Shown here: positions 10,420 to 15,595 of the stretch, in pieces | How the letters are laid out: each line of letters opens with the position of its first letter | How positions within the stretch are numbered: the stretch's first letter is position 1 | Assembly: GCA_003024985.2 (NCBI GenBank) | Contig: PXIH01S0000001.1 | DNA from: Euperipatoides rowelli | Lineage: Eukaryota > Onychophora > Udeonychophora > Euonychophora > Peripatopsidae | DNA length: 15,595 nt | Direction: 5' to 3' (one strand) | Notes under the pieces: model-generated | The model's input: the letters and a program-made list of their open reading frames with translations, nothing else | What the model was told of the DNA's origin: nothing | The model's database searches: none | Position numbers and translations under genes: made by a program

Positions 10420-10766
10420 TTAAGGGGCAAATAGCAAAGTTGCAGAATGAGTTATTCTTCCAATATTAACAAACCTTGTATTAGGTTTAAGATCCAAATA
10501 TGAATTCATAAATTTGTTAGAATATTTTAAGAACAACTATTTTCTTGCTTCTAGAGAAATATGACCTGCCCTTATAGTATCATTATAAGAGGTTTAATTT
10601 TAGAGCCCTCTTCTGTATAGCTTTCAAAGCCACAATCTGAGCCTTAGTGATAGATGAGGTACACAAAGCATAGCAATATTCAAGACCAGGTCGAATATAT
10701 AATGTATAGACCATAACAATACATAGTGATTCCCATACCAACTCCTCTTAATCTATACAAAAAGTT
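10420..10766 (-). pseudogene. Relic of non-LTR retrotransposon reverse transcriptase C-terminus
   Basis: Read on the minus strand, the segment encodes pieces typical of the thumb and downstream region of LINE-type reverse transcriptases. They are LYRLRGVGMGI, then after a frame change IRPGLEYCYALC (about 10661-10698) with TKAQIVALKAIQKRAL, then after another frame change AGHISLEARK with a stop just after it and a last open piece ending at the stop codon at 10420-10422. The arrangement IRP-LEY, about 20 residues, then QKRAL is highly characteristic of CR1/L2/Jockey-like elements. The catalytic part with its YADD-type motif, the endonuclease and the N-terminus are absent. Upstream the relic runs straight into a tandem repeat array. 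It is a dead 5'-truncated copy with at least two frameshifts and one internal stop. Family-level assignment is firm; the clade is not. Confidence 0.8.
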
Positions 10767-10768
10767 TC

Positions 10769-11200
10769 TTAGATGGTGTTCCTGGTCATGTGGTGTGACA
10801 AGTTGTTCCATCTGGTAGCATAAACATAAGTATTGCATAATCGATCAGAGAGAAGGCACAGTGTGTTGAATAGTATTAAAAATATTTTATAGATGACATT
10901 CCTGGTCAAATGTTTGTGACAAGGGTTTCCACCTGGTGGCATAAAAACAAGTCTTGCATAATCGCCCAGCAGTTGAGAATCCTTCAAGAGAAGGCAGTGT
11001 GTTGATTGGTATTCATTAAAATTTCATAGATGGTGTTCTGGTCATATGCATGTAACATGTGGTGCCACCTGGTGGCATAAAAACAAGTCTAGCATAATCA
11101 CTCAAGGCACAGTTTGTTGAGTGGTATTCAAAAGGTTTCAGAGAGATGGTGTTCCTGGGGAAAGTGGTGCCATCTGGTGGTCATAAAACAAATTTTTAAA
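10769..11200 (-). repeat. Four-copy ~120-bp tandem array with CTCF-like cores
   Basis: Units are anchored on agatggtgttcctggtc or variants at 10771, 10891, 11028 and 11144 (spacings 120, 137, 116); the last unit is partial. Further shared pieces are gcataaaaacaagtcttgcataatc and a gaaggcacagtgtgttga-like segment. Each unit has a core that on the minus strand reads CTACCAGATGGAAC (10805-10818), CCACCAGGTGGAAA (10926-10939), CCACCAGGTGGCAC (11062-11075) and CCACCAGATGGCAC (11167-11180). The last two fit the CTCF core pattern CCASYAGRKGGCRS at all 14 positions; the first two miss at two positions each. The core is also near-palindromic (tgccacc-t-ggtggca at 11063-11077). A 72-codon minus-strand frame here is a by-product of the repeats. 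Confidence 0.85.
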
Positions 11201-11287
11201 CAAAAATAAATACATATATTTAAAGTATAATGAAACTATATACAAACCAAAACTCAGATTTTTATTCAAGTTATTTTTCGAGATAGA

Positions 11288-11539
11288 TTAAAGAGACTTT
11301 GGATACAGTCTAATTTTGAAATAGGTATTTTTAGATCGACTACCGTATGTTAAAATAATTTCACTATTGTGTTCATTGATGGAATACCAAGTTTGAAGCT
11401 ATTGAATTTCAGCTACTCCTACTTAATAATCTTCTTTACTTAAATCTAATGCTTTAGAAACTTTTGTTTAAAATTTTTGAGGTGTATTTTCAGGATAATA
11501 ATCTATACTACTGTTGAAAATAATGTAAAAATGAGTCAT
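11288..11539 (-). pseudogene. Relic of second Polinton-associated ORF
   Basis: The minus-strand frame opens with an ATG at 11539, only 6 nt after the integrase relic's stop. It runs in one frame for 83 codons to a TAA at 11288-11290, with three in-frame nonsense codons but no frameshift. Readable pieces include MTHFYIIFNSSIDYYPENTP near the start, then ALDLSKEDY and VGVAEIQ, and later TWYSINEHNSEIIL. From memory this resembles the N-terminal part of a protein family that lies next to the integrase in animal Polinton-type loci (C. elegans has a transposon-derived neighbour pair, F54H12.3/F54H12.2). Its function is not established here; a virion-structural role is only a possibility. The remaining C-terminal part expected of a longer protein is missing. 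The frame ends ~90 bp before the CTCF-like array. Confidence 0.6.
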
Positions 11540-11545
11540 AATTTT

Positions 11546-12445
11546 TCAAGTTTTTTTTCCGGAATCAAGAGTTACCACATATTTCTTTAATATTTTTTCA
11601 ATGTTATAATAATCATTACTATCTTTTTTAACAACTTGTAGTTGTTCTTGATATTTAGTTCATCATTCAAATCTTTGATTTTATATGTACGTTAGGTTTT
11701 TTTCTTCACAATATTTAATATTTATTGGGTCCAATTAGGAAGGTAATCCTTCTCGAAGTCTTTTTCCATTTTAGAAATTTTAAAAGATTTTCATCCCAAA
11801 CTTTATACAAAATTAATACACTAGTTTTTCATTTTTCTTATTCACTTCTAAGGTTCTACCAGATTTATTTGTATAACTCCGATAGAGAGTATGATTATAA
11901 CTCCATCAACTGTTGTAAATAAGTTAAAGTATTTTTAGCGGTAAAATATTGCCACATCCGGATCTTTAATTTTCAACTGAAATGTTCCACTGATTTAGTG
12001 GTTAAGAGATGAATGTTATTTTCTTTTAAATAAGCTTGAAAAAAGTTATTCCTAAGTTCCTTAAAATCAACTGTTTGGAGTTTATTAGGTTTATGTTCTT
12101 GTATATATTTTTTTAAAAGTATCGGTATTTAAACTTTCTATAGCACTTTTAGTTTTCATAGTTAAAGCCCAACCATATTTGAAAAGACATTGATACAAGC
12201 GAATAAATATTTAAATGAGAACTATATTTAGAAATATTTTGTTAATCTACTAAACCAACTTTAAATTGGTCAATTCCATGAATGATAGTTTTCCTTTTAA
12301 TTTTTTTTCTAACAGGTTTATGAAGTGTGTAAGCATCTTGAATTTCAAACCTATAGGGTATGTCTGTGGATGATCGATGAAAGGTTTGTTTTCTCGCTAG
12401 ACTACCTACTTGTTTGGGATTGTAATAATGAGTTGGGTTTCCATT
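11546..12445 (-). pseudogene. Relic of Polinton/Maverick-type DDE integrase
   Basis: Integrases of this family insert the linear double-stranded DNA of the element into the host chromosome. Minus-strand pieces appear in the expected order: NPKQVGSLARKQTF at the start, then DAYTLHKPVRKK, then GIDQFKVGLVD with a candidate first catalytic Asp (12245-12247). These are followed by YGWALTMKTKSAIES, then LQTVDF with a candidate second Asp (12066-12068), then NNIHLLTTKSVEHFS and MWQYFTAKNTLTYL. C-terminal pieces are FEKDYLPNWTQ, TYKIKDLNDE and YYNIEKILKK before a TGA at 11546-11548. At least five frame changes and several nonsense codons make it non-functional. The nearest glutamate after the second Asp is 27 residues on, shorter than the DD35E spacing, so that area has probably lost sequence. 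Length (~300 codons) is close to a full integrase. The adjacent ORF and the DAYTLHKPVRKK hallmark favour a Polinton over an LTR retrotransposon. Confidence 0.8.
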
Positions 12446-12555
12446 TCAATCACAATAAGGAATTAAAATCCAACAATTTAAATTAATTTTCAAACGTCTT
12501 ATTCAAATCATTTAAACAAATAAAATAAAGTTAATATGTGAATGATTTTTATTCT

Positions 12556-12882
12556 TTAAGACTTTCCCATAAATATTTGAATATCACATTTATCATATCT
12601 TGTATATTACCAATCATTAGATAATATATAAGTTCTAATTTTAGTAGCCCATTGATATTTCATTTCAAAACCTTTATATGTTAAATTAAGTTTGTCACAA
12701 AATTTTTATATTTATTTTTCATTGAGTGTGGAACAGAATCAATAACTATTCCAATCTGCATCTTTACACCAGAGAGGTTTTATATCAAGTGGTAAATATT
12801 TTGGTAAACTAATAGCATAAAGCACTATAAAAACTTCAACTTGGTCAAGATAATTTAATTCAGCTCCAAATTTTAATAAGAG
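12556..12882 (-). pseudogene. Unassigned protein-like relic upstream of integrase
   Basis: I do not recognise this family. On the minus strand one frame runs from a stop at 12883-12885 through 48 open codons, then continues past several nonsense codons without changing frame to a TAA at 12556-12558. It stays protein-like, with pieces such as KFGAELNYLDQVEVFIVLYA, PLWCKDADWNSY, LTYKGFEMKYQWATKIRTYI and CDIQIFMGKS. The clustering of Trp, Cys, Tyr and charged residues in one frame is unlike translated neutral AT-rich DNA. It lies ~110 bp upstream of the integrase relic on the same strand with a similar degree of decay, so it may be a third gene of the same element. An unrelated older insertion is the alternative. 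No Met start is evident. Confidence 0.45.
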
Positions 12883-12889
12883 TCACATG

Positions 12890-13500
12890 ACTACTGGAAC
12901 CTGCTAATCTCCAATCTAAAATAACATGATGTTAGAACTAACCCATATGCCATTCAAAAACATAATGATAAATGAAAATATTTTCAACAAATATACTGTA
13001 TATAAGACTTGCCTCTTTTTTCCTGCTCATTAATAAGAAACTTGATTTGATGAAATTCATAAATAACTAGAATACATTTTATAATGAAGAAAAAAATATT
13101 TTTAATTATTGATTTAATCATTTTAAACAATTTCACTGTTCACAGTCTATATCTTTATATAAATAATTATGTTTAGATTTAATTCTAGAATAAATATTTT
13201 TCTTATAATAAAGTATAGAATGTAAAGTATCTATTTACTGTACATGAGTCAATTTCTACAGTTTTGCTTATGAATCCTACTTTATTCAATGCAATAAATT
13301 GTCTCAAAAGTTTTTTTCAGAAAGTAAACATTTTAACTTTGTATTTGTGAGGTGAGGAATAAAATTTGGTTATTTTTGCATAGAAAATAATATTAAAGTG
13401 AAGAAAATACATTGAATATATACAGAAAAGCATTGAATGATTTACAGTATATTGTCTGATATGGAGGTATCGGAGAGTTCTATTTTATGTTATACTAACT
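12890..13500. other. AT-rich stretch without a gene
   Basis: No coding relic or structured repeat can be followed here. Three copies of TACTGTA/TACAGTA occur (12994, 13237, 13442). The string gagtcacatgacta at 12880-12893, on its left edge, is identical to part of the core of the 3303-4375 array. Confidence 0.45.
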
Positions 13501-13508
13501 GAAGGACT

Positions 13509-13919
13509 CATTGTTGTCCGGGTGTCCATTGCCTCCAAGACAACAATGTAAAGGTATATCCTGACCAACACTGGATGAAGGGAGCGTTGGAATTGATAAA
13601 TTAAAAACATTTGTCAAATGTCATTTAAAATACTGTCCATTGTCTCCATAAATCATAAGTATAGGCCTAAAAACCCACTAGACTTTTAAGGAACAGGAAG
13701 TTGGCCATCTTGGATTTTATGGGGCCCAAATGGTCTATTGCAAAAACCGGAAGCATAAGCCTAAAAACCATATACTTTTTAGAATCAGGAAAATGAAGTC
13801 AGCCATCTTCGATTTATTCCTTACTGGGAGGGGTCTAAACAGGAAGTCGGATGCCAAATGTCTTATTTAAAATACTGCCCATTGTCTCCAAGACAACAAT
13901 GTAAATGTATATCCTGACC
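13509..13919. repeat. Composite repeat with ETS- and YY1-like motifs
   Basis: A 44-bp segment at 13523-13566 (starting tgtccattgcctccaagac) recurs at 13876-13919 with few changes. Its first half recurs a third time at about 13613-13648. Between them a ~100-bp unit is present twice (about 13654 and 13754), sharing cataag, cctaaaaac, cttttta and gccatctt. The two units carry gccatcttgg (13704-13713) and gccatcttcg (13802-13811), matching the YY1 core. Nearby aggaagt and ccggaag strings (13694, 13748, 13840) match ETS sites. The left end holds a perfect 10-bp hairpin, cattgttgtc / gacaacaatg (13509-13518 / 13539-13548). The whole looks like a compound non-autonomous element. Confidence 0.75.
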
Positions 13920-13929
13920 CCTCAATGAT

Positions 13930-14740
13930 AACAAACATACATGCAAACAAACATTTTGCTTAATATATATAAGATATATTTTCCCATAGTGTAAACACAT
14001 ATGTTATAAACAATCAGGAGATAAAATTTATTTGAATTAATAAAATTTCCCAATTTTTGATATGAGAAAATTAATATTTTTTCAATTCATTCAAATCCAT
14101 TGTACTATTCCCTTGTGGATATAATATTGTGGTGCTGCAGTTGGTATAATGTTCTGAGTAACTTCAGATTTTTTTTTTGATAAGCAGGAATGGGATCACA
14201 ACAATAATTCTTCGGTTGTGAATAATTTTCACTTGAATCGGAAAGTTGTAATACAGTTTGTTATAGAATAAAGTTATCACTTTTTAAAACAGCTTATGAA
14301 GAATAGGAGCATTGAAATGATAAGATTAGAAAAATTTTACTTTATATTTTTTAAATCTATTATGTGATCCAAAAATCATATTTTTGATTGTAAGATTTTC
14401 GGTTTTGATTATGCGTTCCGGTTTTGAGGGGGAAATTATTTTTAGTTAAAAATAAATACTAAGATAATTTTTTTTTAAAAAATAGTTTTTTAGGTTTTAT
14501 TATTTTTTTTAGAGTTAGTTACTTTTCTTTTTGAGGAGATAATAAATGTTTTTTTTCTGTTTTATGGCTTTATTTATTCCATAATAATATTTATTATAAA
14601 GTTCTGGTCTATTCAATTGTTTCTTACATGATTACTGCAAAAATACACCCCCTCCACTTCATATAACATATAAAAAAAAACTTTACATTACTTACATGAT
14701 GGATTATATTCTTCTATCTCGGATACCTAATCAACACTTC
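13930..14740. other. AT-rich stretch without a gene
   Basis: No gene is supported. A short dyad, caaaaat-cat-atttttg (about 14370-14386), is followed by tttttgattgta (14381-14392). This is the same 12-mer found in the hairpin at 14750-14779, so the two sites may share a common ancestor. Long T-runs occur between about 14460 and 14560. Confidence 0.45.
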
Positions 14741-14749
14741 TTCATCTTC

Positions 14750-14779
14750 ATACAATCAAAAATCCATTTTTGATTGTAT
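14750..14779. repeat. Perfect 14-bp hairpin with 2-nt loop
   Basis: Arms atacaatcaaaaat (14750-14763) and atttttgattgtat (14766-14779) pair perfectly around cc. The hairpin lies directly at the 3' edge of the SINE-like element, so it may be the terminal structure of that element or an independent insertion. Confidence 0.8.
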
Positions 14780-14951
14780 CAACTTGAGAGGAGCTATAGA
14801 GAAAATACAGAGAAAATTCCCGGGTGTGTACTAATGGCGAAAGAAAATTATCCATTTTCCAGCACCAGGGCTGCTCAGAATTAAACCTACGATCTCTTAT
14901 ATGCACTTGCTTTGGCAGCCAATAGCCTAGAACACGGGACCACCAGAGCTG
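14780..14951 (-). mobile_element. tRNA-derived SINE-like element
   Basis: On the minus strand, 14951-14870 reads like a decayed tRNA. It has a D-arm/A-box-like start (agctctggtggtcccgtgtt), an anticodon-arm-like ttggctgccaaagcaa, and a T-arm/B-box-like gtaggtttaattctgagc. The loop string ctgccaaa would fit a tRNA-Gly(GCC)-like ancestor, but several canonical positions are altered, so it is not a working tRNA gene. A ~90-bp body follows (ccctggtgctggaaaatgg onward to the purine/pyrimidine strand switch near 14790), ending beside the hairpin at 14750-14779. Such elements are transcribed by RNA polymerase III and copied by a LINE reverse transcriptase. The LINE relic in this window shows no obvious shared tail, so the partner is unknown. 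Confidence 0.55.
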
Positions 14952-14959
14952 TAATAATT

Positions 14960-15415
14960 ATAACATTTTATATAAAATTTATTTTCTTTTTATATCTAAT
15001 TATTTTAAATGATGATGTGTCACAGGGAGAGATGGATGGTTCTATTGTTGGAGTAGAGGGGGAAGGGTTTGGAGTAGAAGTTAATTCTTGAGATAAAAAT
15101 AATGGGAAATCTAGAGAGGAAAAAAACTGATAGGAGGTAATATTGTAACATCCATTATAAAATCATCAAATATTGGTAATCTTTGAGCTATAGCACAATA
15201 GTTAGAACTGTTTACAATATCACAACCGGAATAGTAATGTCTAAAAGTCTATGATATATGTGGCATGGTACTTAAGACAGTTATAACCCAATATCTTATG
15301 GTAAAAACATTGTTGAATATGCAAATGTGCCACACTCACTTTCAGGAATCTTTAGAAATATTTTCAAATTTTTGTGATATAAGTGGTAAAAAAAAACAAT
15401 TTGCAATGAATTATA
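14960..15415. other. AT-rich stretch without a gene
   Basis: Nothing gene-like can be read. A purine-rich, G-richer patch lies at about 15029-15120 (gagatggatggttc, then agagggggaagggtttgg). It has no repeat copies in the window and no recognised structure. Confidence 0.45.
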
Positions 15416-15421
15416 GGTAAT

Positions 15422-15453
15422 ATGATGTCATACCATTGTCACAATGACATCAT
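15422..15453. promoter_or_regulatory. CRE-like motif pair forming a hairpin
   Basis: Arms atgatgtcat (15422-15431) and atgacatcat (15444-15453) are perfect inverted repeats. An inner dyad, cattgt-c-acaatg (15434-15446), partly overlaps the right arm. Each arm contains TGATGTCA or its complement, one base from the CRE/ATF palindrome. The same TGATGTCA string occurs in the cores of units of the 3303-4375 array. It lies immediately upstream of the CCAAT repeats. Confidence 0.5.
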
Positions 15454-15460
15454 GAGATTC

Positions 15461-15557
15461 TCAATTCTGATTTGCTAACTAAATGTAAGCTTGATTCTGA
15501 TTGGTCAGTTGAAAGTGAAAGCTCAATTCTGATTGGTAATTGAACCGATCTTTTATA
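15461..15557. promoter_or_regulatory. Three ~31-bp repeats with CCAAT boxes and TATA-like string
   Basis: Units start tcaattctgatttgctaact (15461), tgattctgattggtcagtt (15492) and tcaattctgattggtaatt (15523). Units two and three contain ATTGG (15500-15504 and 15532-15536), a CCAAT box on the minus strand in the favoured context ccaatcagaa. The first unit has lost it by one base. The string ttttatat (15551-15558) and a (CT)n run follow. Tandem CCAAT boxes with an adjacent TATA-like string and a CT/GA repeat would suit a promoter, with direction unknown. The window ends before any gene would appear. Confidence 0.4.

Positions 15558-15561
<4 letters not shown>

Positions 15562-15595
<34 letters not shown>
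15562..15595. repeat. (CT)n microsatellite, truncated by window end
   Basis: Seventeen uninterrupted CT units run to the last base of the window, so the true length is longer. On the other strand this is a (GA)n tract, the kind bound by GAGA-type factors in some animals, but no such function is demonstrated here. Confidence 0.97.

Noticed and set aside
10769-10987. 72-codon minus-strand frame with repeated peptide
   Set aside because: It is a by-product of the ~120-bp tandem array; indels between units change the frame and no family is recognised.
11725-11922. 65-codon plus-strand frame
   Set aside because: It lies antisense to the integrase relic, which explains the sequence better.
14870-14951. 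Functional tRNA-Gly gene
   Set aside because: A- and B-box-like segments are altered at several conserved positions and the arms do not pair cleanly; better explained as a SINE head.

Overview
This window looks like a stretch of AT-rich, gene-poor metazoan chromosome, most likely from an invertebrate. GC appears to be roughly 30% or less by eye. There is no intact protein-coding gene: no open frame exceeds about 72 codons, and none of the small frames has a recognisable product. What can be read is a layered graveyard of mobile elements plus several repeat structures. The animal assignment rests on a degraded Polinton/Maverick-type integrase block, a degraded non-LTR retrotransposon reverse transcriptase end, a tRNA-like SINE and CTCF-like repeat cores. 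The sequence does not let me name the phylum.

Left part (1-3240): AT-rich DNA with a small hairpin (856-943), then a GC-richer block (about 1950-2260) with a CCAAT box and TATA-like string. Directly after it is a striking triple copy of a ~97-bp unit in the order forward, inverted, forward (2270-2573). The first two copies form a perfect 97-bp-arm palindrome with a 3-nt spacer. The third differs from the first at one base.

Left-centre (3245-4735): a tandem array of ~140-bp units. Each carries a nearly invariant core with TGATGTCA-like, TGAGTCA and CACATGAC motifs. One diverged unit lies in inverse orientation on the far side of a spacer, so the whole resembles a foldback element.

Centre (4740-10410): mostly featureless AT-rich DNA with a degenerate ~40-bp repeat (6640-6950), one clean hairpin (7099-7125) and T-runs (9473-9550).

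Right-centre (10420-12885): all coding relics here read on the minus strand. In that direction the order is an unassigned protein-like relic (12882-12556), a Polinton-type integrase relic (12445-11546), a second small ORF relic starting 6 nt after the integrase stop (11539-11288), a four-copy ~120-bp tandem array (11200-10769) whose units each carry a CTCF-like core, and the C-terminal part of a non-LTR retrotransposon RT (10766-10420). The first three plausibly come from one old Polinton-like insertion.

Right end (13500-15595): a composite repeat with ETS-like and YY1-like motifs (13509-13919), a perfect 14-bp hairpin abutting a tRNA-like SINE (14750-14951), and a candidate regulatory block. 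That block contains a CRE-like hairpin, three ~31-bp repeats with CCAAT boxes, a TATA-like string and a (CT)n microsatellite cut by the window edge. No evidence of a working gene network is visible; the elements sit side by side as insertions and duplications.
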